Assembly (NCBI GenBank): GCA_021401465.1
Contig: JADDMT010000262.1
Span: 1 to 23,338, forward strand
Source of the DNA: Teratosphaeria epicoccoides
Lineage: Eukaryota; Ascomycota; Dothideomycetes; Mycosphaerellales; Teratosphaeriaceae
Direction: 5' to 3'
DNA length: 23,338 bases
In this document: positions 1-9,257 of the stretch, piece by piece
Numbering within the stretch: the stretch's first letter is position 1
Layout of the letters: every line of letters begins with the position of its first letter
Program-made: the position numbers and the translations under genes
Notes under the pieces: generated by a model
Told to the model about the DNA's origin: nothing
The model's database searches: none
The model's input: only the letters and a program-made list of their open reading frames with translations

Positions 1-1055
1 CTTTTCTTCGGCGGGCTAATCGTCGTCAGTTACAATGGGACCCCTAACGCCCCTTAGATGAGTTTTAGGGGGGTCCGTGTGTTTAGGAGCAAAAGGAATA
101 GGAAGGTCGTCTTCATTATGATGAAGACAGAAGACGCTAATTAGTCAGGCTAAAAGAAGGTTAATGTTAAGTACAAGACAGAAGACTAGTACACCTATGC
201 ATTCTACTAAGGCCTGTAGAATACATACGACATAGAGCCATCGTACGACGAGTTCTCTCTATAGTTTAGACAGCGTCTACAGGGCGAGTTTGGCGACGTC
301 GTCGCAGGAGCCTGTAACAACTTAGCTACTTTAAATGGCATAATGAACAAGCCGTTTATCGTCTAGTACTACGTGCAGAGGAACGAGATGCGCTAACAAG
401 TACATATGTGCATCTCGACACATGTTTCTGAGGCTATAGTAGGCTAGCGAGCAGGCGGGCGTAAAGACATAGTAGTGTTCTAAACAGGGGTCTAGCCATG
501 TTTCCTGAAGTCTGGCAAGCTAGCGGAGATAGTATTACTTATAGTTTACTTGTTTCTTAGCTCCTATAAGACTAGCATGCTAGTAAGAGCTACAGTCCCT
601 GCTGATTTAATACGGCAATAGTAGGTAGATATGATTCGACAGTAGCATATTTTGGTCGTAGTAGCTACTTAGCTACTACTAACATGGCAGGCAGGTATGT
701 ATGTATTTACTAGAATTCAGATGACATTAATGCGGACCTCTGCAGTTTCGTGTACTCTAAGCAGTTCGTACTCTACATGACTATTGTAGCTGCTTGGCTG
801 CCTCGACTTCGGTTTCTAGTAGTCAAGAAGTATAAGGGAATGTTAGAGAGCGTAGAGGTCGAAGACAAGATCGTCGGATAGGTTGCGGACTAGATGCGCC
901 TCTAAGCGTATGAGGAAAGGCATAGGAGGATGTAGACGACTTACAAGCTATAGCCGTCGACTATAGAAGGCTTTAGAGACTGCCTATAGCGTAGAGACAG
1001 CGGCGTAGTAGCTAGTACGGTAAATGAGCTATGTAAGGGGGCAGTCTGAAGACAA
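1..1055 (+). pseudogene. Unidentified RIP-degraded coding remnant
   Basis: I do not recognise this gene. From base 1 to about 660 the first plus-strand frame has coding-like codon use (many GAC, GTC, TTC, GAG and TAC) and is interrupted by TAG and TAA but by no TGA. The frame then shifts, and from about 702 to 1055 the third frame continues in the same way, with a basic stretch (VVKKYKGMLESVEVEDK) and a Gln-rich tail if its TAG codons were once CAG. The switch could be an old indel or an intron. The 5' end lies outside the window. It adjoins the truncated pol of element A1, so it may be the antisense gene or a coding part of a third mobile element, but that is inference. It could also be an unrelated gene caught in the nest. 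Confidence 0.4.
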
Positions 1056-1380
1056 GTTTCATTCTAACTACTACATATCGCTAACACTCGGTAGTGATGC
1101 CTGTCGCTGGATTACACGGCTAGGAGTAGGGCTAAGTAGACGTACACGTCAGAGGAGCGTATAAGTGTAGGTAAGTAGCGATCGAGTAGAAAGCCGTTAA
1201 ATAAGCATGCCTACAAGTAGGCATGAGTAGGAAGGCTAACGAGCCCGTGAATCGAGTGGCTAGGAGTAGGGCCGAGTAGGCCGAGCTAGTAAGATACTAC
1301 TAGTATACTACTAGCACCTACTTAGCTAACTTAGCTCTACTTAGTCTACTCTTTGTACTTCGTACTACTTAGGGGTTAGG
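1056..1380. other. Non-coding stretch with short repeats
   Basis: No frame looks coding. A roughly 25-bp unit built on GGCTAGGAGTAGGGC occurs twice, near 1118-1142 and 1258-1282, and its copies differ by transitions. A short palindromic stretch, GCATGCCTAC followed by GTAGGCATG, lies near 1206-1226. The right edge is where similarity to element A2 starts, so 1380/1381 is a rearrangement or insertion junction. Confidence 0.5.
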
Positions 1381-2301
1381 TTTTCAAGATGTCCTTCGAG
1401 TTAGAGTAGACTAGTATATCGTCTAATTATACTACGTAGCAGGTGTTAACGAGGCTGGCTAGGGCCTAGTGAATATATGCTTAGAACGTTACTAGTACGT
1501 TAGTTAAGCTAAATAGCATCACTATATACTTAAAGTGTCTATACTACATTTAGAATGTAGTCTTCTACTTGTCGCCCTTTCGGATCGGTATCTAGTAGTA
1601 GGCGTCCTTCAAGTCGATAGACAAGAAGATGGCGGCGCAACTAAGGCGGTCAAGCGTCTCGCTAATAAGCAGTAGGAGGCAGCGGTTCTTCTAGGTTACT
1701 ACGTTAAGGCCCCTATAGTTAACGTATAGGCGGAGTATGTTATCCTTCTTTAGGACAAACATAACTAGCGCTCTAGCCTTGCTGTCGCTTCGTTGGATCC
1801 ACGCGTTCCTTTGCGCCTTGTAGAGGTAGTCTCGAAGTGTTTCGAGCTACAATTCCGACATAGGGTATAGAGGTCGATATAGAGGATTATGACCCTCCTT
1901 AAGGTTAATCGCATGTTCTGCGTCTAGGGCCTAGGCATAGGCCGCAGCCTCTACGTCGAAAATATCGGCGTATTCCTCTAACTTAGGCAGAAGGTTAACG
2001 TCTTCCTTGACGTTCTGTATGTAGACCGCATACACATATTAGACCTTCTTCATGTCCCTGTAGAAGCTGTAGGCGTCATGCATCTATATCGCAGGAACTT
2101 TGCCTATAGAGCCGTAGAACTAGTTATTAGTGGCTCTATTAACAACGACTCCCTACTTATGGCGCTAAGGGCGGCTAAGTAGGAGCTCCTTATTAGGAAC
2201 ATCTTCGGCGTAGAAGACTTCGTTAGTCTCGCGCACTTCTCCTAAGGAGTCCGCGAGTTAGAGGCGCACGTTATACGCGCCTCGAGCCGCTATGCCTTCG
2301 C

Positions 2302-2791
2302 CCTAATGTCATAAGGGTAGGTGCCGATAGCAGGAAGGGGATTAGGTGTTAGACTCGCAGAGCTATGAAGAATATCGACAATAGCAGTTAACCTTGTAAC
2401 TGACTCTCCTCTAAGCAAGAGAGGATTAAATTGAGATTAAGTACGAAGCTCCTAACTGCCTGTCCTAAAGCTATCCCTATATACTAGAGAGACAGAGTAG
2501 CTCTGTTAGATCTGTCGACAGATCTATGTCTACAGATCTGTAGACTAACCCTACAGATCTAAGGGTCTGTTATCCCGTGACAGATCCCTTCTTCCTTGTA
2601 GGCCTATAGATCTGTAGACTAACCCTACAGATCCGGGGATCTGTCCTCACGTGACAGATCCTTTCTCCTATGACTATGCCTATGACTCATAGTACTCCTA
2701 TGACTATACTATAACTCATAGCACTTAGGACCCTCATAATCCTGTATCCTACAGTACTCCGGACAGTACTCCTGACACTTATGACACCTAA
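2302..2791. mobile_element. Solo LTR of family B with 5-bp target duplication
   Basis: The LTR occupies 2307-2786 (480 bp). It begins TGTCATAAG and ends CTTATGACA, a 9-bp terminal inverted repeat with the canonical TG...CA ends. The flanking 5-mers CCTAA (2302-2306 and 2787-2791) are identical. The uninterrupted site is seen in element A2 near 14413-14426 (CGCCCTAAAAGG). The inside of the B element has been lost by LTR-LTR recombination. This LTR is about 40 bp longer than the B LTRs at 19021 and 20633 because of extra CTCCTATGACTAT-type units near its right end, so it belongs to a different subfamily. Confidence 0.92.
2508..2525. repeat. Perfect 18-bp palindrome in the B LTR
   Basis: AGATCTGTCGACAGATCT reads the same on both strands. 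It sits in a cluster of related half-sites (ACAGATC, GATCTGT) spread over 2508-2660, which could form hairpins or bind a dimeric factor. The related LTRs at 19021 and 20633 keep the cluster in altered form. Confidence 0.7.
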
Positions 2792-4302
2792 AAGGACTTC
2801 ATAGTAGGCAGCAGGGCTCCTAGAATCGGCTTCAAACTAAGCCGTACGATTACTCGCTAGGGTATCACGTTAACCTCCGCAAGGTCATCTAACATATAGT
2901 CTACTAGCTTAAGCGAGCCATTAACTCGGACCGTACTAGATAGGCGCCAGGCAGGCCACAAGTCTACACTATTAGTAACAGACAGCTTAGATACCCGTAG
3001 TAGCTATTCGGTTGTCTTAGGCTTGTCCTTCTTTCGCCTCCCCTCTAGGGAGGTTTCAGACACCTTGCTTACCTTCTTCCTATTACTTCGTTTAGGACAG
3101 CGAGCTGCCTAGTAGTCCCTCGCTCTACAGATGTAGTAGCTACTTAGAGGCTTCTTGCTACTGTCTTTTAGCTCGGAGGGCTTACTCCTCCTAAATGAAC
3201 TACCGCGTTAGACGTGACCCCTAGGGCGCTTGTAATAGCGGCCCTTTAGTAGGTCCTTATAGCTTAGACGCTTATTGTCCTTGCCGCCTAATTTTCCATT
3301 TCGCTTTAAGGTAATCTCTATACGTGTTACAAGGGACACGAGGTCTTGCCGAGTTGTCAGAAGTTCATGAAAAGTCATGATTATGTTCTGAAGATTGTCA
3401 TCAAGTTTAACAAGTAAGTGCCGCATACGTTACGTCTCGGTATAGGGTAGCATCTGTCTCTCGAGCATAGCGAGGTAGGTAGCGAAGCTAGAGGTTATTT
3501 ATCCCTTCCCCTACTTAGCCTTCTTGTACTCGACAGACATAGTAAGGGCGTAGTTCCCTGGATCCTTGACCTAGTCGACATAGAACTAGCGAAAGTCTAC
3601 CTACATATATGTTCTGTTATAGACCTGCATAAGGTCATACCGCTCATGCTAATTGTTACGAGGTTCCTTGTCCTCTTTAAGCTACATTACACTAAAGGCA
3701 ACTCGTTCGCCCTCTGTAGAATATCTACGTAGGTTAAGCATGAAAACTGCCTTACACGCCTGCAAGAAAGCTCGAGCCTCCTTCAAGGTGTCTCCCTTAA
3801 ACGGCTTTAGGTTACGTGCGTTACAACTACCTCCTAGTTAGCCTACTATGGCCCTAAATTTAGGCACTAGATTCGCGGGCATACGCGGAGAGTCTATACC
3901 TGCTAGTAAGTTATCTTCGTAGGTCCCTAGTATGAAATCTCGCTAGATTTGTTCGTCCGCTAGTTTATTAGTACTACTTATAGCGACGTCTTCGTTATCC
4001 TCGCTGTTGTCACTACTAGAAGCGGTGTAGCTCTAGCTCTAGTTCGCAAGGTAGTTTGCGACCTAATTGACAATCATGGCTACAAGGGCTAGGTCGATAG
4101 TCAGGGTTAGCTACAGTCCCTATGCAGGGGGTCTATTACCTTGTCTGCTACGTAATTAGCCTCTAGCAGAACTGTCGCTTAATGTAGCGTCGCTTGTAGT
4201 AGGTACTTCTGCAGGCTAGTTACTTAGGCTAGCTTCGCTATCACAGGCGCTTAGGATAGTGCTCGCTACGCGTTAGTTGTGAGTTCGTAGTGCTCTAGAC
4301 AT

Positions 4303-4351
4303 ATCGTAGTATTCTCTGCTAGACTATAAAGCAGGGGGGAGAAAGCAGAAC
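4303..4351 (-). other. A1 leader with putative self-priming site
   Basis: This is the gap between the 5' LTR and the gag start. Bases 4340-4348 (CTGCTTTCT on the element's sense strand) lie 3 nt from the LTR. They are complementary to AGAAAGCAG inside the LTR (4438-4446), as described for A2. No tRNA-type TGG primer site is visible. Confidence 0.5.
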
Positions 4352-4710
4352 TAATATAGATATATATGCTATATAATATGAAAAATATCTTGTAGTATAA
4401 CAGAGTAATCCGACCTTTTAGTAGGTACAAGACAGCGCTGCTTTCTGCTTATTACAGAGGTAGTGTTAAGGGTGCTTATAACCCCTGACGCCCCTTAATT
4501 AGAGAAAGCATGTCTAAGCCTAACCCCGCAGGGGTACTATAGGGTTAGCGGCGTGAGGGCGTCCTACGTCGACTACTAATCCTACTTAGACAACATATGA
4601 GCTAACGTATGTACGAAGGACCCCCTTACTATATGTAGCAGGGTTACTACATGCTAAGGGTAGGCATCAGAACCTATGCGGTTCTAATAGCCCCCTAGTA
4701 TTAACCGTAT
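4352..4710 (-). repeat. 5' LTR of element A1 (family A LTR)
   Basis: This is one of five copies of a 360-bp LTR (others at 8175, 15983, 22053 and 22858). Its plus-strand left end is TAATATAG, which is TGATATAG after RIP. The final CA at the right end is lost and the next bases belong to a B LTR fragment, so 4710/4711 is a deletion or recombination junction. It contains the TTATAAG box (4475-4481) and the stem-loop seen in the other copies. Confidence 0.88.
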
Positions 4711-4819
4711 GAGGATCTGTCCTCACGTGACAGATCCTTTCTCCTATGACTATGCTATGACTTAGGCCCTAGTGCTCTGACTTAGCCTATAGTGCTTGTA
4801 ACTCATGACATCTATGACA
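4711..4819 (-). repeat. Truncated 3' LTR of element B1
   Basis: From about 4713 this matches the right-hand quarter of the B LTR (compare 19347-19459 and 20962-21074) and ends in TATGACA. The left three quarters are missing at the junction with the A1 LTR, so no target duplication can be seen on this side of B1. Confidence 0.85.
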
Positions 4820-4833
4820 CTATCCCCCTCTTA
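4820..4833 (-). other. Polypurine tract of element B1
   Basis: On the sense strand the bases directly before the 3' LTR read AAGAGGGGGATAG. A purine-rich run touching the LTR is the expected primer site for plus-strand DNA synthesis. It also fixes the orientation of B1 as minus. Confidence 0.7.
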
Positions 4834-4892
4834 GCCTAGCTCATCCCTAAGCTACCTTATTAGTACGGGGTTTCTCTTGTCATTTCCTTTGT

Positions 4893-4923
4893 GTAGTAAT
4901 GTCTTCTCTTTCTACATTACTAC
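4893..4923. repeat. 10-bp inverted repeat over the antisense gene start
   Basis: GTAGTAATGT (4893-4902) and ACATTACTAC (4914-4923) are perfect inverted arms separated by 11 nt. The putative ATG of the B antisense gene (4899-4901) lies in the left arm. It could be a hairpin at the start codon or a site for a dimeric regulator; the sequence cannot decide. Confidence 0.6.
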
Positions 4924-5519
4924 CTTGTGTCATCCTAGACACTAACGCCCCTTTAATGTAGAAACGTAAACGCCGCGCGAATTAAATCTATCGTTAGGGC
5001 CAGGACAGCATAAATTCCTATACTTAGTGTCAAGAGTTAAAGCTCGTTTGTTAGGTACACATTTCCTTAGGGAAATGTTTATAGTGTTACTTTAGTAACT
5101 GTCGAAGTTACAACGCAAAGGTAACAGAGGTCAAATAGAAGAAGTTAGGTAACTAGCGGAAAAGACTAATTGCTAATCTTGATTATGCGAAGGCAGTCCT
5201 AGCCGAGGCTTCGTAGAAGATAATAGAGGCGCATGCAAAGGAGATGCGTCTTCAGAAACAGTTAGACGTAGTCGACTATGAGGTCGAGGATAGTCGCGCT
5301 CTTAAGGAGTGTGAGATCAGGGAGGATAAGGCTAAAGAGTAGGCTCTTTTACAGGCTAGGTTTCTTCTTGACCTAGATCCTTCGGCAGGTCTCGCTCTTA
5401 GTCCTACGACATAGAGCGTAATAGAAGGTTTCGCTAATACCTCGTATTCGGGTTTCCTGGATGGCGTGATAGCCGAGCCGATTGACAGCGTCCTGCAGGA
5501 GTCTAGTCATAGCTTATAA
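4899..5519 (+). pseudogene. Antisense gene of element B1: Cys-rich, coiled-coil protein
   Basis: A 207-codon frame runs from ATG 4899 to TAA 5517-5519 on the strand opposite gag-pol, about 80 nt inside the 3' LTR. It is interrupted by ten TAG and one TAA but by no TGA. Pol probably stops at 5553, so the two genes meet tail-to-tail with about 33 nt between them. Visible features are a basic segment KRKRR (residues 22-26), cysteines at 44, 51, 60, 63 and 68 with a Tyr at 71 that may be a former Cys (GKCLXCYFSNC), then a charged, probably coiled-coil region (about residues 75-145, e.g. KEMRLQKQLDVVDYEVED) and an acidic-polar tail ending ESSHSL. From memory this layout resembles small Cys-rich, Zn-finger-plus-coiled-coil proteins that are common in fungal genomes; I cannot check that. 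A captured transposase tail is the alternative. Confidence 0.65.
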
Positions 5520-5552
5520 TCTTCTCCCTAGGTTCGTTCTTCTCTCGAAACT

Positions 5553-8174
5553 TCATATCTTTTGCTAACAGTTTCGCAGATGTTCTAGGGGTTCCTAGGT
5601 ACTCTCGGTACTCCTATATCCTTTTCATTTTACTAAGTACTCTTGCTGTCTGTCCTGCTAGCGAGTGTCGACAATCTTCTTGACATTATACTCGGGTTCT
5701 TCTACTTTAGGGTCAAGTAGTAAGGGTTCTGTTTGTAGTGTAGCGTCTAGCGCTACTTGTTCTAGCAGAGAGACATAGAACACAGGGTATACTCTTATCT
5801 GCTCAGGTAGCTATAACTTAAAATGAACTAGTCCTATCTTAGCCTTGATCCTGAATGGTCCTAGTTTTACAGCGTCTAGTTTTTTACTCGGCTTGTCTGA
5901 TTTGATGTAACAGCGGAGGAGATACACCTTGTCCCCCTCCTTTAGCATTAGTCCCTTAATTCTCTTACGATTCACGTACCGTACTATGTTCTGCTAATAG
6001 AACTACAGGTCAAGTCGTGCTTCTGTTTGCAGTTAGCGTAGGTATTCTACTCGTCTAAGTACTACTAGGTTTAGATTACTAGCTAAGACATCTAGAATGT
6101 CTTCTATAGCTAAGTCATATGCCATCTAGAATGGCGAGAGTCCTGTCGACTCTGCTGGCATACTATTATACGCGAGCTACGCTATTAGCAACAACTCTAC
6201 CTAGTTGTTCTAGTTCCTATTCACATAGGATCGAAAATACTATTCTAACGTCTAGTTTAGACGTTCTGTCTGTCTATCTGTCTAAGGGTAGAAGGAAGTA
6301 CTTAGTCGATGTTTGACCTAGAATTGTCTTATTAGGGCTCTCTAGAAGTTAGAGGTAAACACGGATCCTCGATCCGTTACTAGGTCCTATAGCATGCTAT
6401 GTAGTGCTACTACCTATTTGATGAAGACATGTGTAATATCTTTAGTCTAGAAGTCTTCGCAGTAAGGGATAAACTTCCTAAACTTAGTGAATTAGTTAAC
6501 TACTACCATAATCCTGTCGAAGAACTCATTCGTAGCGGGTTCTCTCGACTAAGGTAGTTTAACGATAAAATCCATGGCGAGCGACTCCTATGGCCGTTAA
6601 GGTACCTTAAGTAGTCATAGTAGCCTATACAGTTTGTGATAGTTATGCTTACTTTATTAGCAAGTTACACATTAACAGACGTAGTCCTCGATTGCCTTAC
6701 TCATCCTACGGAAGTAATATTCTTGTCAGAGAATTTGCTTCATTTTAGACACTCCCGGGTGTCCTGCCTAAGGTACGTCGTGTTAGAGTCGTAGTAGCTC
6801 TAATCGTAAAGACGTTAGCATGTATACTAATCCTTGAAACAGAAGGATTCTGTCTTCGTCTTCCTAATCCTCCTGTCTATTAATGTCGTTGCGGACAGCG
6901 AGTGCAGTTAGGTCGTAGACTAGCGCGTTCTTCAGGTCGTCCTAAAACTCACTAGTCTATGTGACAGTCATAGCCGCGAGTCAGTTAACTCCTAGCGTGC
7001 TATTGCCATTTTCCTAGAGAACAGCATGTTTCTCCCGCTTTACGCCCTTCATGTAGTCTGTCTAGCAGCTAAGTGCATCGGCGCGTGCGTTATTAGTCCC
7101 CTTGCGATAGACAATCTTACAGTTAAAACTAGAGAGCTCCTTACTCTACCGAACCTGTCGTCAGTTTAATTCTTTCATCGTTATAAAGTATCGCAAGTTC
7201 TCATGGTCTGTGTAGACCGTGACCTAGTGCTTAGAACCTTCTAAGTAGACTCGCTAGGCCTTGTAGGCATCTACTATAGCTAGAAGTTCTTTGTCGTAGA
7301 TGTCGTATCAGAGTTCAGGTCTAGACAATTTCCTCGAGTAGTAGGCGACTAGCTGTAGTTGTCTACTCGGTCCTAGTTGACTTAAGCATGCCCTAAGTGC
7401 TACGTCAGAGGCATCTGTTTCGACTGTAATAGGCTTATCTAGGTCGAATACAAGTAAGATTAGCTAATCTGTAAATTGTCGCTTAAGTTCCTCGAAGGCA
7501 TTCCGTTAGGCGTTGTCCTACACGAATAGTGTATCCTTCATAGTAAGAGTCGTAAGTAGTGCCGTAATTTTTGAATAGTTTGCTACAAATCTTCGGTAAA
7601 AGTTAGCGAACCTAAGGAAGGACTATACTTCCTTAACATTAGTTAGCGTAGGCTACTCTTTTACGACTTAGACTTTCTTAGTGTCTATCTTGATTCTATT
7701 CCATGCTACTACGTAGCCAAGGAATTGTACTTCCTGCTTATGAAACTCACTCTTCTAAGGCTTGACCTTTAACTAGTAATCCTAGAGTTTCTAAAGTACC
7801 TTGCGTACGTAAGTCCTATGCTCTTTGATCGTCCGGGAGTAGACGAGGATGTCGTCTAGGTATATAACTACAAAGACGTCAAGGTACTCTTGTAGCATGT
7901 TATTAATAAATGCCTGCTATGTAGCTAGGGCATTTGTTAATCCAAATAGCATGACTATGTACTCGTAGTGTCTAAACCTAGTTCGGAACGTAGTCTTCTA
8001 TTCTTCGCCTTCCTTAATTCGAATTTGGTTATATACTCCGGGTATGTCGAACTTCGAGAACTACATTGCTCCTTGTAGGCGGCCCTACAACTCCGAGAGC
8101 AAAGGAAGCAGATAACTATTCTTTATTATGATGTAGTTTAATCTACGATAATCTACGTAGAGTCGCTAGTTATC
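5553..8174 (-). pseudogene. Element B1 pol, 3' part: RT core, RNase H, integrase, chromodomain
   Basis: Reading leftward on the minus strand: RT begins at 8169 with RLYVDYRRLN, and its active site Y-L-D-D is at 7851-7862 (VIYLDDILVYS). RNase H follows at about 7100-7445, with VETDASDVALRACLS and VYTDHENLRYF retaining the Asp residues. The integrase zinc finger is at about 6655-6795 (HDVPXAGHPGVSKMKQ, then CVTC). The integrase core at about 6180-6620 keeps all three catalytic residues (AMDFIVKLP, TDRGSVFTS, QTERLN). The chromodomain is at about 5560-5690 (YNVKKIVDTR, QEYLVKXKGY), and the likely stop is TGA at 5553-5555. Stops are mostly TAG from CAG or TGG. The upstream part of the same RT resumes at 16343, beyond A2. 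Confidence 0.9.
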
Positions 8175-8534
8175 TGATATAGATGTATATGCTATATGAT
8201 ATGGAAATATCTCGTAGTGTGACAGAGTAATCCGACCTTTTAGTAGGTACAAGACAGCGCTGCTTTCTGCTTATCGTAGAGGTAGCGCTAAGGGTGCTTA
8301 TAACCCCTGACACTCCTTAATTAGGGAAAGCATGTCCGAGCCTAGCCCCGTAGGGGTACTGTAGGGTTAGCGACGTAAGGGCGTCCTACGTCGACAACTA
8401 ATCCCTCTTAGACGACATACAAGCTAACGTATGTACGAAGGACCCCCTTGCTATATGTAGCAGGGTTACTACATACTAAGGGCAGGCATTAGAACCTATG
8501 CGGTTCTAATAGCCCCCTAGTATTAACCGTATTA
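8175..8534 (-). repeat. 3' LTR of element A2
   Basis: This 360-bp LTR runs from TGATATAG to CCGTATTA, where the terminal CA has become TA. It is the same length as the 5' LTR at 15983-16342, and in the parts I compared the two differ only by transitions. A perfect 9-bp stem with a 5-nt loop lies at 8488-8510. Confidence 0.95.
8488..8510. repeat. Stem-loop in the A LTR
   Basis: ATTAGAACC, the loop TATGC and GGTTCTAAT form a perfect 9-bp hairpin. The same structure, with small changes, is in every A LTR (about 4668-4687, 16297-16319, 22080-22101 and 23171-23193). In sense orientation it lies in the U3 part, upstream of the TATA-like box. Confidence 0.65.
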
Positions 8535-8549
8535 CTGCCCCTCCTCCTA
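8535..8549 (-). other. Polypurine tract of element A2
   Basis: The sense strand reads AGGAGGAGGGGCAG directly before the 3' LTR. The same tract is conserved in the opposite orientation in A4 (22039-22052). This shows that the region between pol and the LTR is a genuine internal part of family A and not a later insertion. Confidence 0.8.
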
Positions 8550-9257
8550 TGAGGATGTCCCTAGCCTTACTGAGTAATGTACGCGGAACGTATAGGGTAT
8601 AGGATGTAGCACGCTTACACTACGCAAGGGTAAATAGGTAGATAGCCTACATAACATGTGTTATACGTATACCTTAATACCTTCGTAGCGAGTACAGGGC
8701 GGAGGCTACTAACTCAGGCAGGTTTTAACCTGTTACATGTTAGGCAGCTTCGTAATACCTTCGCTTTACATGCAGATTAAGTTATCAGGATACTATAAGC
8801 ACATACTTTAGTTAATCCTTGAAATTATGGGGCGAGCATGCGCGCTAGCCTCGCTAAGTAGCTTGGCTGTCCCTATTTAGTCGTGACTGTGAAGAACATG
8901 TCATAGAACCTTAGGGTAGTAGGAAAGTGCGCGGACGCTCTACACGCGCCGCTCGAAACGGCAGGAGCGGGCTCCTAGCGCAGGCCTCGCTACATTTTCA
9001 TGCTAGTAGGCTAGCACGAGTATAGTTAGCGTACATGCGTAATAGCTACGTTATCCGTTATTACATTATTCGGTCCCCTTGTAAGTTAACTAAAGGCAGG
9101 TACTCTGCGCATGTAGTTCGAGTTACTAGCTTAACAGTTGCGGTAGGCAATAGGGGGGCTGTTAGAGGGTATAAAAACCTTGTCGCTTTCCTAAACTTCC
9201 TGTTCTAAGACACTAACATTAACCTCTGCTCCTATTTCGCTTAGCTTGCGCCTCGCT
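8550..9257 (+). promoter_or_regulatory. Upstream region of the A antisense gene
   Basis: About 700 bp separate the polypurine tract from the antisense ATG. No frame looks coding. The region is conserved in A4 (21330-22038, inverted). It holds GC-richer patches, for example around 8921-8985 with the short inverted repeat AGGAGC-GG-GCTCCT, and a TATA box at 9170-9177. It probably serves as the promoter and 5' untranslated region of the antisense gene, and at the same time as the 3' untranslated part of the element transcript. Confidence 0.5.
9170..9177 (+). promoter_or_regulatory. TATA box of the A antisense gene
   Basis: TATAAAAA lies 80 nt before the ATG at 9258, which fits a transcription start about 30 nt downstream and a short leader. 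The box is retained in the inverted copy A4 (21410-21417). Confidence 0.55.

Larger units (their letters stand above)
1381..4302 (-). pseudogene. Element A1 gag-pol, truncated after the reverse transcriptase core
   Basis: This is a second copy of the A2 gag-pol and is collinear with 13503-15933. Gag starts at the ATG complementary to 4300-4302 and is followed by the gag core. One uninterrupted piece remains at 3208-3426 (start MRHLLVKLDDNLQNIIM). The CCHC knuckle lies near 3090-3132 with His and one Cys turned to Tyr. Reverse transcriptase follows, and its Y-L-D-D motif at 1418-1429 has a stop in place of Tyr. A solo B LTR (2307-2786) interrupts the copy between the knuckle and the RT. When that LTR and one target duplication are removed, gag and RT share one frame, which suggests a single gag-pol polyprotein. 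RNase H, integrase and chromodomain are missing to the left. The frame is broken by many TAG/TAA codons and is certainly inactive. Confidence 0.85.

Noticed and set aside
3653..3841. 62-residue plus-strand ORF, and its twin at 15284-15472
   Set aside because: Both lie antisense to the gag core of A1 and A2, which is recognisable on the minus strand. Their similarity only reflects the repeat.
6119..6316. 65-residue plus-strand ORF
   Set aside because: Shadow of the B1 integrase core, whose D, D and E motifs are on the minus strand.
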